Shown here piece after piece: positions 1 to 12,408 of a DNA stretch of 64,000 nt. The position numbers and the translations under genes were made by a program. The first letter of the stretch is position 1. Each line of letters starts with the position of its first letter. The notes beneath the pieces were generated by a model, which saw only the letters and a list, made by a program, of their open reading frames with translations, did no database searches and had not been told where the DNA came from. The DNA is from Prunella strophiata (taxonomy: Eukaryota > Chordata > Aves > Passeriformes > Prunellidae): NCBI GenBank assembly GCA_036583965.1, contig JAZBQD010000031.1:1341481-1405480 (forward strand). The letters are read 5' to 3'.

Positions 1-688
1 AGTGAATTTTATTGTGAAATTGGGCAAAAGGAGGGAATTTTATTTTGAAATTGGGCAAGAGGAGGGAATTTTATTATGAAACTGAGGAAAAGGAGGGAAT
101 TTTATTGTGAAATTGAGCAAAAGGAGGGAATTTTATTGTGAAATTGGGCAAAAGGAGGGAATTTTATTGTGAAATTGAGTAAAAGGAGGGAATTTTATTG
201 TGAAATTGGGCAAAAGGAGGGAATTTTATTGTGAAATTGGGCAAAAGGAGGGAATTTTATTGTGAAATTGAGCAAAAGGAGGGAATTTTATTGTGAAATT
301 GGGCAAAAGGAGGGAATTTTATTGTGAAATTGAGCAAAAGGAGGGAATTTTATTGTGAAATTGGGCAAAAGGAGGGAATTTTATTGTGAAATTGAGCAAA
401 AGGAGGGAATTTTATTGTGAAATTGGGCAAAAGGAGGGAATTTTATTGTGAAATTGGGCAAAAGGAGGGAATTTTATTGTGAAAAAGGAGGAATTTTTAT
501 TGTTAAAATTGGCAAGAGGAGGGAATTTTATTGTGAACTGAGTAAAATGAGTGAATTTTATTGTGAAATTGGGCAAAAGGAGGGAATTTTATTGTGAAAC
601 TGAGCAAAAATGAGTGAATTTTGTTGTGAAATTGAGCAAAATGAGTGAATTTTGCTGTAAAATTGAGCAAAAAAGATTAATTTTGTTG
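1..688. repeat. 31-bp AT-rich minisatellite, cut by the window edge
   Basis: About 20 head-to-tail copies of a 31-bp unit whose core reads AATTTTATTGTGAAATTG followed by a GGCAAAAGGAGGG-like segment. GGGCAAAAG and GAGCAAAAG variants are interspersed, sometimes alternating. Copies degrade after about 480, with indels and ATGAGTG replacing AGGAGGG. The array already runs at base 1, so its true length is unknown. It lies in intron sequence upstream of the second FZD3 coding exon. No coding role is seen. Confidence 0.95.
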
Positions 689-705
689 GAGAATTGCTTC
701 TGGCA

Positions 706-806
706 AATTCTGAGGCACTGGGACAGAATTCCCAGAGGATCCCAAGGCAGCACCCAGGGGCACTGGGAGGTGTCAGGGCCCCTTCCCACCCCAACCCTGC
801 TGAAAT
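706..806 (+). mobile_element. Probable CR1 LINE 3'-end fragment
   Basis: Contains the pattern typical of CR1 3' ends: an 'aattcccagag' segment, then a stretch ending in 'ccccttcccaccccaac', which resembles the CR1 line 'ggtcccttccaacccaaacc'. The fragment is short and diverged, so family assignment is tentative. It directly abuts the 31-bp minisatellite. Confidence 0.4.
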
Positions 807-2057
807 TTAATATTTAATTCATTTATTTCTTCTCTAACCCATTTAAAACCATTTTCTGCTGCTTTCCTTCACTCCCCTTTTGGTCTGTGCTGGACTCAAA
901 GCCTCCTGAGGTTCTGAAATCCTCATTTTTGATCCCCCCAGGCTTTTCCTCTGCAGGTGGAATCATTCCAGCTTCCTCCCTGCAGTCTCCTCCTCCTTCC
1001 TGCAATTTTGCCGCTTCATAATTTGAATTTTGGGATAATTCTGAATTCCCTTTTCCAGGGCACATCACCCGGGGTGATTCATGATAAAAATCTCATTTTT
1101 CCCTGATAATGCCCAACATCCCTGCTCGGTTTTGTTGTACCTTAAACCCCTGCTTTCAGCCGACTGTCAGAAACAGAATTTTTATTTAAAACCCACTCGC
1201 TGAAAGGAGCCAGAACAATCCTGGTGCAATTATCCCGATTTTTGCTTCTCTGCCCTCTGTGGTGCAAAAACTCGAGTTAAAAGCAGGAATTACCCAGCAC
1301 AAAAGGCAGCAATTCACACCAAAGCCATTCTCGGGTGCCTGGGTGTGTTTAACACTCCCTTTTTTGGAATAAAATCATGCATTTAAGGTGGTAATTCCAG
1401 GCTGGGGGTGGATTATGAGCCACTTCTGAGTCAAGGTGAGGAAAACAAAAAATTGAGCTGTATCAAAGCTTAATTCTCCCACTTCAGAGGTTTGAGCAGC
1501 AAAAAAATGACTGAAAATCCACAGCTTTTCATAAATGTGTTGTATTAACTTAGATTGCACTTTAAAATGTACTTTAGGAGGGGGAATTTTTGTATAATTT
1601 GGTTTTTTGGGTGTTATTTAATGACTCACTTGTTGTGGAGCACTCAAGTGCTGTTAAATGTTAATGTTGCACTGTGGCATTTTCTTGGTCTCCAAGCCCC
1701 CTCCCTGGTTGCTGTGAACATAAAAAATGATGCAGAAACAGGATCTGGGTGATTCATTTTGTGTACTGCAGCAGTTCCTGATAAAAAAATAAAATAAAAA
1801 AAAAACCCACCAAGAAAAATTCAGCTGGTTTGTACTGAAAAAGGTGCAATGAAACAAAGAGTGGAGGTGAAGCAAAAATGAGAATTATTGTTAAGCTGTT
1901 GTCTTGCCATCAAAAAATTCAGTGGACTTTTCTTCCAGTGCTTAAAAACTTATTTATTATTTCTTGAAAAAAATCATTAAGTTGCCTTTTTGAGACTTTA
2001 AGCTGATGTAATTCCTTCATAATTTTATTAAATCAGGTGAGAGAATCAGCAAAACCA
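807..2057. other. FZD3 intron, mostly unique AT-rich DNA
   Basis: No exon-like conservation, RNA gene or clear mobile element seen. It contains short A-rich runs near 1785-1805 and several TTTATT/AATAAA-like strings expected by chance in AT-rich DNA. Confidence 0.5.
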
Positions 2058-2235
2058 GGGAATCCCAGAATGGTTTGGGGTAAAGGAGAAATGAGAGCTC
2101 ACCCAGCTCCACACCTTCCACTGCCCCAGGCTCCAGCCTGGGATGGAGCAGCCACAAATTCTCTGGGAATTCTCTTCCACAGCCTCCCCACCTTGCCAGG
2201 GAAGGATTTATTTCCCAACACCCCCTGTAAATCTC
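2058..2235 (-). mobile_element. CR1 LINE 3' fragment, antisense
   Basis: On the + strand it reads 'cccagaatggtttgggg' then 'ccttccactgccccaggctcc' and 'ctgggaattctcttccacagcctcccca'. This is the reverse complement of a truncated avian CR1 3' end. The element therefore lies on the minus strand, opposite to FZD3. Confidence 0.75.
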
Positions 2236-2383
2236 CCTTTTTTCAGCCTCTGGAATGTGGAATATTCCATCAGGGTCCCTCCACTGCTGGAATCAGCTCC
2301 TGCTCCTTGCTTCACTCCTGGGGAAAATAAATCCTTCAGCTTTGTGCTTGAATCCAGGAGGATTGGGGGCAGGGCTGCTGCAT

Positions 2384-2397
2384 AAAATAATAATAAA

Positions 2398-2470
<73 letters not shown>

Positions 2471-2515
2471 TAAATTAAAAAATATAACAATAAAAATAAT
2501 AAAATAAAATAATGC
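2384..2515. repeat. (AAT)n microsatellite with A-rich tail
   Basis: Nearly pure AAT triplets from about 2387 to 2469, with one short interruption near 2431, followed by AAAAT-like simple sequence. It follows the antisense CR1 fragment within about 150 bp. Confidence 0.95.
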
Positions 2516-2907
2516 TTGCAGCATTATTTTATTCCCAAATATCCCTGAAGGACCTTGGTGCTTTTGGCAGAGGACAAACACCAATCCAGCCTGGCTGTGG
2601 CAGAGACTGAAATGAGAATTATTAAAAAAAAAAAATAAAATGTTGTCTCTGCTGTTGTAAAAGCAGCAATAAAGGAGTGGTGAGTGCCCAGTGAGGAGGA
2701 GCTGCTGTGCAGGGCAGGGATTTCCCAGCTCCTCTGGAATTTCTGGGATGAGCTGTCCAGAGCTGGGAGCTGTCCAGGGGCTCCAGAGGCTCCCTGCTCC
2801 TTCCTTCCCTGGGCTGCTCAGCAGAAAAACTGCTCAGGTGCCTGGGGCATTTTCTGTAACCTGGGCAAGATCCAGCAGCAACAGCTGCTTTGAGCAGTGC
2901 TGGTGAA

Positions 2908-4007
2908 AGGTCCCGTCCCCAAAGCGGCCCGCCCCCAAACGGCACAGCCACAAAGAGGCTCCGCCCAAAGATGCCCGACCAAAGAGGCCCGCCCCAAACG
3001 GCCCGCCCAAAGAGGCCCGCCCAAAGAGGCCCGCCCCAAACGGCCCGCCCCAAACGGCCCGCCCCCCACAGGCCCGCCCAAAGCGGCCCGCCCAAAGCGG
3101 CCCGCCCAAACAGGCCCGCCCAAACAGGCCCGCCCAAAGAGGCCCGCCCAAAGAGGCCCGGCCCAAAGAGGCCCGCCCCAAAGCAAGAGGCCCGCCCCAA
3201 AGCAAGAGGCCCGCCCAAAGAGGCCCGCCCCAAACGGCCCGCCCCAAACGGCCCGCCCAAAGAGGCCCGCCCAAACAGGCCCGCCCAAAGAGGCCCGCCC
3301 AAAGCGGCCCGCCCAAAGAAAGAGGCCCGCCCCAAAGAAAGAGGCCCGCCCCAAAGAAAGAGGCCCGCCCCAAAGAAAGAGGCCCGCCCCAAAGCAAGAG
3401 GCCCGCCCAAAGGAGGCCCGCCCCAAACGGCCCGCCCCAAACGGCCCGCCCAAAGAGGCCCGCCCCAAAGAAAGAGGCCCGCCCCAAAGAGGCCCGCCCA
3501 AAGAGGCCCGCCCAAACAGGCCCGCCCAAGAGGCCCGCCCCAAACGGCCCGCCCAAAGAGGCCCGCCCAAACAGGCCCGCCCAAAGAGGCCCGCCCAAAC
3601 AGGCCCGCCCAAAGAGGCCCGCCCAAAGAGGCCCGCCCCAAACGGCCCGCCCAAAGAGGCCCGCCCAAACAGGCCCGCCCAAAGCGGCCCGCCCAAAGAA
3701 AGAGGCCCGCCCCAAAGAAAGAGGCCCGCCCCAAAGAAAGAGGCCCGCCCAAAGAGGCCCGCCCCAAAGAAAGAGGCCCGCCCCAAAGAAAGAGGCCCGC
3801 CCAAAGAGGCCCGCCCAAAGAGGCCCGCCCCAAACGGCCCGCCCCAAACGGCCCGCCCAAAGAGGCCCGCCCCAAAGAAAGAGGCCCGCCCCAAAGAGGC
3901 CCGCCCCAAACGGCCCGCCCCAAACGGCCCGCCCAAAGAGGCCCGCCCCAAAGAGGCCCGCCCCAAAGAGGCCCGCCCCAAAGAGGCCCGCCCAAAGGAG
4001 GCCCGCC
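2908..4007. repeat. 1.1-kb GC-rich minisatellite, GGCCCGCCC core
   Basis: Roughly 70 copies of a 14-15-bp unit, AAAGAGGCCCGCCC or CAAACGGCCCGCCC, with a longer AAAGAAAGAGGCCCGCCCC variant. Almost every copy carries one CpG and the string CCGCCC, which is the GC-box core GGGCGG on the other strand. The minus strand has runs such as GGGGCGGGCC followed by TCTTTGGGCGGG. These fit the G3+N1-7 rule for G-quadruplexes. Units lack stop codons, so long ORFs appear on both strands; they are low-complexity shadows. Confidence 0.97.
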
Positions 4008-4014
4008 CTGCAAA

Positions 4015-4136
4015 ACTTCCCTCTCCAAATATTCCCTCCTCCAAATATTCCCTCCCCAAATCAATCTTCCCTCCCCAAACATTCCCTCCCCAAATAAATA
4101 TTCCCTCCCCAAATAAATATTCCCTCCCCAAATATC
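4015..4136. repeat. Short CCCTCCCCAAATATT repeat
   Basis: Seven or so imperfect copies of a 14-19-bp unit containing CCCTCCCCAAATA and ATATT. It abuts the right end of the GC-rich minisatellite, which suggests a composite array. Confidence 0.85.
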
Positions 4137-6224
4137 CCTGAGGACTCTGGCTCTGCTCCCACAGCTCTGTGTGTCCCATAAATGCTGAGCTGGTGGAAAA
4201 TTCAAATGGCCCCTCTCCCCCCTAAGGGAGCTGACCTTGTTTTCTCATTTTTTGGGTTATTATTGCTCCAAAGAATTATCTCCTGTCCCTTTTCCACTTA
4301 GTAATTCCTTTGGCCTTGAAGGATTTGCTGATGCTTGGGGTTTATCTGCCTTAATGCACTTTTTTTGTGGGCAAACATTTTGTCCAGAAAAACGTGGGAT
4401 TTGGTGGCCTCTTGGAGCCTGTGGCTATGCAGTGACAGCCTTTGTCACAGATGAAGAAAAGCAGTTTAATTTGATGATTTGCCAAGCTTCTTGAATTCAA
4501 TCAGCTGGCACCACTTCTTTCTCCTCACCCTGGTTTTGGTGGGACCCCACAAATGATGGTGGGGATCAAAGAGGCTTTAAAGGACAGGAGCCAGACAGTG
4601 GCTCAGGGCTGGATCTGAGTTTTCTTTTGGGATTAAACTGGAGCTCAAAGGCTCTAAGAAGGAGCTGATGCAGTCACCATATGGCCAGGGAGATAATGGC
4701 TCTTCCTCTGCCTTCCATTCCCATTTTCCCTGTTCAAAAAAGAGCAGCTGGGTTGGGCAGGAGATGGAGAAGGGGAAATGGAGGAATTGGGCTGTCCTGA
4801 AGTGGATTTGGGGTTTGCAGCACGAGGGAGGAAGGTGGAAGAGCAGGGGAGTGATGTCCCCTTGTGCTGCTCCCTCCAGGGAACCACTGATATAAATAAA
4901 CCTCCCAGCCACGGAATTTTGGAATATTTAGAAGTGAATTTGCCACAGAATATCCAACTACACATGTGAAGACATTTGATTTTTCAGATTTAGTGGTTTC
5001 TTGCCTGTTTTGGTGCACACAGAGCTGCAAGGTCTGTGTGCCCTTGCCAGCCCTATTTCTGTCACCTTTGGAGTCTTGGTCCATTTTGCCACAATTTTTT
5101 TTAATTAGAAAAGAACCAGAGTGTTTTTAAAAGAAAGCATAGCTATATTTATTCCCAGCCCAGTCTCAATATCTGGGATAAGAGGAATTTTTCCAGCAGA
5201 GGTAGGTCAGGTATTAAGTGTTTCATTCCTAATAGTCCCCAAGGGTGGGGAGAAAGTCGAGTGAGAAATCCTCAATTTTCTTACCATTTATTCCTTTTCT
5301 TCTTCCCAAATTTCACACTTCTCCTTGGCTTTCTGTATCCCTCAGTTCTGCCTCCCAAGCTCCTGGAAGCACAGGCACATGAAGCTGATGGAAAAGTGCT
5401 TTTTAATAAAGCAGCCTGCTCTCAGGCACTAATTTGCAGCAAGGATTAATTTTCTCGTTAGCGTGTGTGATTGTGATCCCCTCAGAACAATGGAGCAGTG
5501 CAGGATCACAGGGACACACCAGCTGATTAAAGCCTTCAATTCCATTCATTTTATATTCTCTCATCTCCAGCTGGAATATTTTAATTTTCTTTTACCTTGG
5601 AAACAGCCACGTGAAGCTTTTGGATTTATTGTGACTCGCAGAGGTGCTGGCAGGGCCCAGGAATTCCTGCTGATGTCCTTGGGAATTCCTGCTCTAGGAA
5701 TTCCTGGGGCTGCTCTCTTTGAAATGCAGCAGCCTCTGCTCCAGGCCTGGTCTGCAAAGGGCAGGGATGTGGTGCAGAGGTGAAATCCTTGGTGGGAAGG
5801 AGGCAGAGCTGTTCCATCCCCGAGCAGGTTTCCTACAAGAACAAGAGTGATCTGACAATTTTGTAAAACGAGGTTCCTGAGGGAGCAGAGCCTGGTGTTG
5901 GAGCCAGCAGCTGCCTCCTTTTCACAGGAAAATCCAGTGGAAATCTGAGTGAACATTGCAAATTCCATGAGCAGTGAAGAATTGTGGTTGTTGGGACAGG
6001 AGCAGCAGCCACATGAGGTGACAATTTGCACTCAGATTAAACACTCTGTGTTCCATGGGCCTGCTCTGAGCTTGGTGGGGGCTGCAGGAAGGAAGGGAAG
6101 AAGCTTTGGAAGCAGTTCATCCAGACAAAGTCATGCCCAAATTATTAATAAATAATTGATTTATTCCAAATACATTTCGGAATTTTGGGCTGCTGCTGTG
6201 TGCAGTGATTTGTGTTTGGGGGAT
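4137..6224. other. FZD3 intron, no gene recognised
   Basis: Unique-looking non-coding DNA. ORFs here are short, on both strands, and show no recognisable domain. No tandem array or clear element was found. Confidence 0.5.
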
Positions 6225-6432
6225 GTGGTGAATGCCAAAAGTTGAGGGGACACAGGGAATGGCTTCCCACTGCCAGAGGGCAGAGCTGGGTGGGATACTG
6301 GGAAGAAATTCCTCCCTGTGAGGGTGGCAAGGGCCTGGAATGGAATTCCCAGAGAATTTGTGGCGGTTCCCATCCCTGGAAGTGTCCAAGGGCAGGTTGG
6401 AGCAGCCTGGCACAGTGGGAGCTGTCAGAAGC
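6225..6432 (+). mobile_element. CR1 LINE 3' fragment, sense
   Basis: Reads 'gaaattcctccctgtgaggg', then 'ggaattcccagagaatttgtgg', 'catccctggaagtgtccaag' and 'ggttggagcagcctggca'. This is the standard order of an avian CR1 3' region on the + strand. The terminal repeats of a full CR1 end are missing. Confidence 0.85.
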
Positions 6433-7687
6433 AATTACAAAAATTACTTGGAATTTTTGAGTAATTCAAAAATGACTCAATTTTTGAGTGGGATGAATCC
6501 TTCCTGACTGGAACAATCACATGGAGCAGTCTCTGAACATAAAATAAAATTCCTTCAATCCCTGCACTCCAGGAAACCAGGGAAAGACAGCCCAGGGCTG
6601 AGCTGCACAGGGCAGCACCAAAAAGAGATTTCCTTCTAAAACCAACACAAAGCACACAAGGGGTAAAACTCCTGCCTGGAAATCACCAGTGCCCAAATAT
6701 TAAACCAAAATCACGGGTGTGAGAAACCCTGAATTTTTTTCCCCTTGCCTAACACATATTCCCCAAAGAATAATTTAGGAAATCCTGATTTTTTTAGTCT
6801 TTTATGTTTGTTAATGAGAACGAGATGCCACGTGAGTATTTTTAAAATGCTGACTGTGGCAGTGAGAGGAAAAAAGAAGAGAATGAAGGTTTGGGGGTGT
6901 TGTTAAAATGACAAACCACACTGGAGATGAATTCTGTCACCACATCCACATTTGCCTGAATCCCAGATTAATTCTGAGCCGAGCTCAAATGGGAGAACCA
7001 AGTTAAGCCTTAATGGCTTAGTGCAAACATAGGGGAAGGGAAAAAAAAAAAAACTTTTATGTAAAGATTGAGTTGAAAGTCAATGCTGCACATCTTAATC
7101 ATGAGGAACTCCCAGGGGGATGTTTTTGGGGTCAGGGAGGCAGATGGCTCTGCCTTGTGGCTCCTTCTGCAGCAGCTGGTGCAGCCTTGAGGAGGAATTA
7201 TTAGGAAAGGTGGAACACACAGGGATTTATTTGGAATAGTTAAATAACAAAGCACTCGAGCTGTAGCCTTGGCAAATGTAAATTTAGATGCCAGAGAATC
7301 TCATGCTGCTGCAGCATTTTGGGAATGTTTGTTTTGGCTTTTTCCACCCTCACCCCTTACGAGGTCACAGATATTCCTTCCCATCTTTGTATGAGTTTTT
7401 GGTGCAAAATACAGGCAATAAATAATGTTTGGCTGCTTAAAAGCAGGGTGCCTTGGCTGGGACTGTGCTTTTTGTGTTGGAAATTGGCTTTTCCCTGCTT
7501 CTTCTGGTGGTTCCAGTTATAGGATGGATGGATCCAGAGGGAGAAGACAAGGAATAAAAATCTGGGATAACTTCAGCACCAAGGAGCAGCTGTCAGAAAT
7601 ATTTGTCTTGCTGGTGTGGCTGCAGTTTCCTTCTTATTTCTGGGAGACATTGGTGAGTTTAGAGGAAGTTCAGATGTTTTTTATGGA
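6433..7687. other. FZD3 intron, no gene recognised
   Basis: AT-rich non-coding sequence with an A tract near 7039-7052. Nothing exon-like, and no repeat array. Confidence 0.5.
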
Positions 7688-7800
7688 TTTGGGACATTTC
7701 CCCTATCCCAGATTGCTCCAGCTTTTCCTTGGAAAAAGGATCCAGGGGCAGCCACAGCTTCTCTGGGAATTCCAGCTCCTCTGGAGCTGCTCCAGCAATT
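7688..7800 (-). mobile_element. Diverged CR1 fragment, antisense
   Basis: 'gggacatttcccctatcccag', 'ttgctccagc' and 'ccaggggcagccacagcttctctggg' match the reverse-complement CR1 3' region in order. It is short and diverged. Confidence 0.6.
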
Positions 7801-9989
7801 CCATGTTCTGGGAGCACCAGAACCATGCTCAGTTCAGGGATATATTTATAATATTCCCCAAATTTACCCATTTTCTCCCCAAACTGGCATTCAAAAGAAC
7901 ATCCACGCAAATCACATGAGCTAAGGGTGGTGTGAAGAATTTCCTGTTGTTTCTTTGGTTTGTTTTGGGTGGGTTTTTTTATCTTCAATAAACCACCTGC
8001 TGCTTTTACATGCCCTGCTTCTGGTGCTGAAGACACAACAAGTTTTCCTTTCTGTCTCATTAGTGGTTTTACAGGGCTGCCTCTTTTACGAGGTGCAATC
8101 ATCAGAACGTGCCATATTTCTATTTTTATGGAGCAGCTATTTCTGGTTTTATGGGGTGGATGGATGAGGTGCAGTGCTCCCAGACTGACTGACAAAACAC
8201 CTCCAGAGCCCTTCAGTGGAGGGATTATTCAGCATCTTCACAGGAGAATATTAATAATATTAAATTCTCCTCTTGGATTTGGGAATCACTTCTTCCCAGT
8301 TTCTCTGTGATCTCCCATCACCCAGTTTGATGTAGAACCAGCACCAAGTTGGATGCTCAACCCTTCAACTTTTCTTTCATTTTGCTTTATTTTTAAGACT
8401 TCAGAAACTCCTGGCTTCGTGTTTTTAACACCACCTTCCCCATTTTCTCCCCATTTTCCTCCCGTTTCGCGATTTTGGCCGGGATTCCCCCCACGGAGTT
8501 GTTCCTATGGTTACCCCCCCTTTGTGGGGGGACAAAGGTTGGCATCTCCCGAGCCAAATCGTGCCCTTTGACTCCCTCCCCTTTTCACAGCCCTCCTGCT
8601 CCATCCCAGGCTTGGCAGCCGGGGGGTTCCCATGGAAACAGCGGAGGAAATTTGAAAAGAGAAGCACAAAGGGCTGCTTGATTTGAATTTGAACAAGGGG
8701 AGGAAGGCTCCTTGTGGTTCATCTTTTGTGCGGCGTGGAAACCCCGAAATTTATCTCCTGAAAGTTGCTTTCAATTTGTAAACTTGTTTATGTTCCCTTG
8801 TTTCTTGATTTGTAGGACAAAAGTTGTCATGTCCGTGGCGCTGAGCGAGGAGAAACATCTTTCTTTATAAATTTATAAATTTATAAATTCAGGGAGACAA
8901 CTCTGCTCAGGCACTCGTTTTCCTCTCCCCCCTCACAGCTCCGAAAGCATCACTCACGTTATTAACATTTCTCGCTGAAAACTCACATGTATTGCATATT
9001 TTCCACTCCATGAGGAACTCAATCAGATTGGCAATTATCTGCATTGTGTCTTGGTGGGGGTGTGGGTGAATTGTGTGTCCTTGGGACTCAGCTGAATCCC
9101 TGCTCCTGAGAATTCATTCCCCTCCTTATTCCACATTTGAACCCTCAGGCTGCAGGTGCAGCACCGAGATGTGGCTGCAGGGGATAATGAGGTTATAAAG
9201 TTTGACCTTGGATTTCAGGCTTGCTGCTCGTTGTCAGTAATGAAGGAAAAAAAAAAAATGGCAAGGAAACAAAAATATCGTGGGATGGTGACATTTTATC
9301 TGAGGGTTTTGCAAATGTGTTAAATTATAAGGTTTGATAAAAATGTGTTAAAGGACAGGGAAGTCACTTTGCCTCCAGGTTTTTCTCTGTGGCTTTTTGA
9401 ATTACAGATTATCCAATTCTTCCAGAAAAGTCTTTACCTACATCCAAGAAAAAGGAGATATTTGGGAATCTGTCCTCCAAATCTCGTGGCTAAAACACCG
9501 ACTGCTGCAGAGCGCTCAGACATTTTCTCTCGTCTTCCTTCACAAATCATTCCTCACAATAACCTTCATTAAGTGGCATCACAAAAAAAAAAAAAAAAAA
9601 AAAGAAAAAAAGACAATTCTCCAGATCCACCGGCCCCTTTTTTCCCTGGCACCACGGGAGGCAGGCAGCTTTTGTCTGGGAATTACAAACTTCCAGGCTT
9701 TTAAAATCTCTCTTTTGCCTCCCCTCCCGCTTTGCGGCGGCTGCCCCGGAGGTTCCCGGGTCACGGAGGGGACTCGGGAGAGCCGCGGCCAGGACGGGGA
9801 GGATCCGTGGCTCTGGGATGTCCTGCGGAGGGAGCTGATCCATCAGAAAGCAGCAGTGGAATGGATTAAAGGAGCGGGTTTTGATCTCTGCCTGTCGGTG
9901 CTGCTCATCCCTGAGCTGGGAAGCAGCGGGAGCCGGGGAGAGGGCAGAGCTGAGCTCGTTAAGGGATGCACGGACCCTCCTCCCCACTC
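7801..9989. other. FZD3 intron with possible conserved non-coding stretch
   Basis: No gene seen. The part from about 8715 to 9060 is free of recognisable repeats and contains scattered CpGs and AT-rich motifs, including a triplicated 'tttataaa' at 8868-8889. A poly(A) run lies at about 9582-9605. Sequence at 9720-9970 is moderately CpG-rich. Confidence 0.4.
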
Positions 9990-12408
9990 TGCTTCAGCCC
10001 CACTCCTGCTCTTCCTCAGCTCCATTTCCCAGCCTTTGGACACTTTTATCGACACATCAAAGGGATTTTGCAGTTATTCACTGGGAAAACACACTCACTG
10101 CTCTTGCCTTTCACACCTCCCTCAAGGAATTCAGTGCAGCCTTTCCCTCTTTTACAGTCTGATTCCATTCTGTGTCAGTTCCCCCTCCCAGACTCACCTG
10201 CAGGAAATCCCATCACATCCTGACATTTTTAGGGGTTCAAAGGTGGGCCCTTGAGCCCCACTCCTGCTCTTCCCTCAGCTGCATTTTCCAGCTTTTTGGA
10301 CACTTTTACAGGCACATAAAAGGGATTTTGCAGTTATTCAGTGGGAAAACTCACTGCTCTTGCCTTTCCCATCTTCCTCAAGGAATTCAATGCAGCCTTT
10401 CCCTCTTTTGCAGTCTGATTCCATTCTGTGTCTGTTCTTCCTTCCAGACTCACCTGCAGGAAATCCCATCACATCCTGACATTTTTAGGAGTCATCTCCT
10501 CTTTAAAAAGGTTTCAAAGGTGGGCCCTTCAGCCCCACTCCTGTTCTTCCCTCAGCTGCATTTTCCTGCCTTTTTGGACACTTTTATCAACACATCAAAG
10601 GGATTTTGCAGTTATTCAGTGGGAAAACTCACTGCTCTTGCCTTTCCCATCTCCCTCAAGGAATTCAGTGCAGCCTTTCCCTCTTTTACAGTCTGATTCC
10701 ATTCTGTGTCAGTTCCCCCTCCCAGACTCACCTGCAGGAAATCCCATCCACATCCTGACATTTTTAGGGGTTCAAAGGTGGGCCCTTTTTGCCTCACTCC
10801 TGCTTTTCCCTCAGCTGCATTTCCCAGCCTTTTTGGACACTTTTACAGGCACATAAAGGATTTTATTCAATGGGAAAACACACTCACTGCTCTTGCCTTT
10901 CACACCTCCCTCATGGAATTCAGTGCAGCCTTTCCCTCTTTTGCAGTCTGATTCCATTCTGTGTCAGTTCCCCCTTCCACACTCACCTGCAGGAAATCCC
11001 ATCCACACCCTGACATTTTTAGGAGTGACATTTAACTCTTTAAAAGGGTTTCAAAGGTGGGCCCTTCAGCCCCACTCCTGCTCTTCCCTCAGCTGCATTT
11101 TCCTGCCTTTTTGGACACTTTTATAGGTACATAAAGGATTTTATTCAATGGGAAAACTCACTGCTCTTGCCTTTCCCATCTCCCTCAAGGAATTCAGTGC
11201 AGCCTTTCCCTCTTTTGCAGTCTGATTCCATTCTGTGTCAGTTCCTCCTTCCAGACTCACCTGCAGGAAATCCCATCACATCCTGACATTTTTAGGAGTG
11301 TCATCTACTCTTTAAAGGTTTCAAAGGTGGGCCCTTTTTGCCTCAGTCCTGCTTTTCCCTCAGCTGCATTTTCCTGCCTTTTTGGACACTTTTATCGACA
11401 CATCAAAGGGATTTTGCAGTTATTCAGTGGGAAAACACACTCACTGCTCTTGCTTTTCCCATCTCCCTCAAGGAATTCAGTGCAGCCTTTCCCTCTTTTG
11501 CAGTCTGATTCCATTCTGTGTCAGTTCCCCCTTCCAGACTCATCTGCAGGAAATCCCATCACACCCTGACATTTTTAGGAGTGTCATCTACTCTTTAAAG
11601 GTTTCAGAGGTGGGCCCTTCAGCCTCACTCCTGCTTTTCCCTCAGCTGCATTTCCCAGCCCTTTTGGACACTTTTACAGGCACATAAAGGATTTTATTCA
11701 ATGGGAAAACTCACTGCTCTTGCTTTTCCCATCTCCCTCAAGGAATTCAGTGCAGCTTTTCCCTCTTTTGCAGTCTGATTCCATTCTGTGTCAGTTCCCC
11801 TTTCCAGACTCACCTGCAGGGTATCCCATCACATCCTGACATTTTTAGGAGTGTCATTTAACTCTTTAAAAAGGTTTCAAAGGTGGGCCCTTCAGCCCCA
11901 CTCCTGTTCTTCCCTCAGCTGCATTTTCCTGCCTTTTTGGACACTTTTACAGGCACATAAAGGATTTTATTCAATGGGAAAACACACTGCTCTTGCCTTT
12001 CACACCTCCCTCAAGGAATTCAGTGCAGCTTTTCCCTCTTTTACAGTCTGATTCCATTCTGTGTCAGTTCCCCCTCCCAGACTCACCTGCAGGAAATCCC
12101 ATCACATCCTGACATTTTTAGGGGTTCAAAGGTGGGCCCTTTTTGCCTCACTCCTGCTCTTCCCTCAGCTGCATTTTCCTGCCTTTTTGGACACTTTTAC
12201 AGGTACATAAAGGATTTTATTCAATGGGAAAACTCACTGCTCTTGCCTTTCCCATCTCCCTCAAGGAATCCAATGCAGCCTTTCCCTCTTTTACAGTCTG
12301 ATTCCATTCTGTGTCTGTTCCCCCTTCCAGACTCATCTGCAGGAAATCCCATCCACATCCTGACATTTTTAGGAGTGACATTTAACTCTTTAAAAAGGTT
12401 TCACAAGG
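9990..12408. repeat. Tandem array of nine ~250-282-bp units
   Basis: The landmark TCTGATTCCATTCTGTGT recurs at about 10158, 10414, 10692, 10947, 11221, 11503, 11773, 12048 and 12298, a spacing of 250-282 bp. Each unit also has 'actcacctgcagg', 'cctgacatttttagg', 'ggtgggccct', 'cactcctg', 'tttttggacacttttac' and 'gggaaaac'. Length differences come from optional blocks such as 'ctctttaaaagg'. Each landmark is preceded by a pyrimidine tract plus TTTGCAG or TTTACAG, which resembles a splice acceptor. I do not recognise the parent sequence. Confidence 0.95.

Noticed and set aside
2622..4205. Long ORFs on both strands (up to 527 codons, Gly/Leu/Arg or Pro/Lys/Arg rich)
   Set aside because: They follow exactly the GC-rich minisatellite, whose units lack stops; open in several frames with no domain, so compositional.
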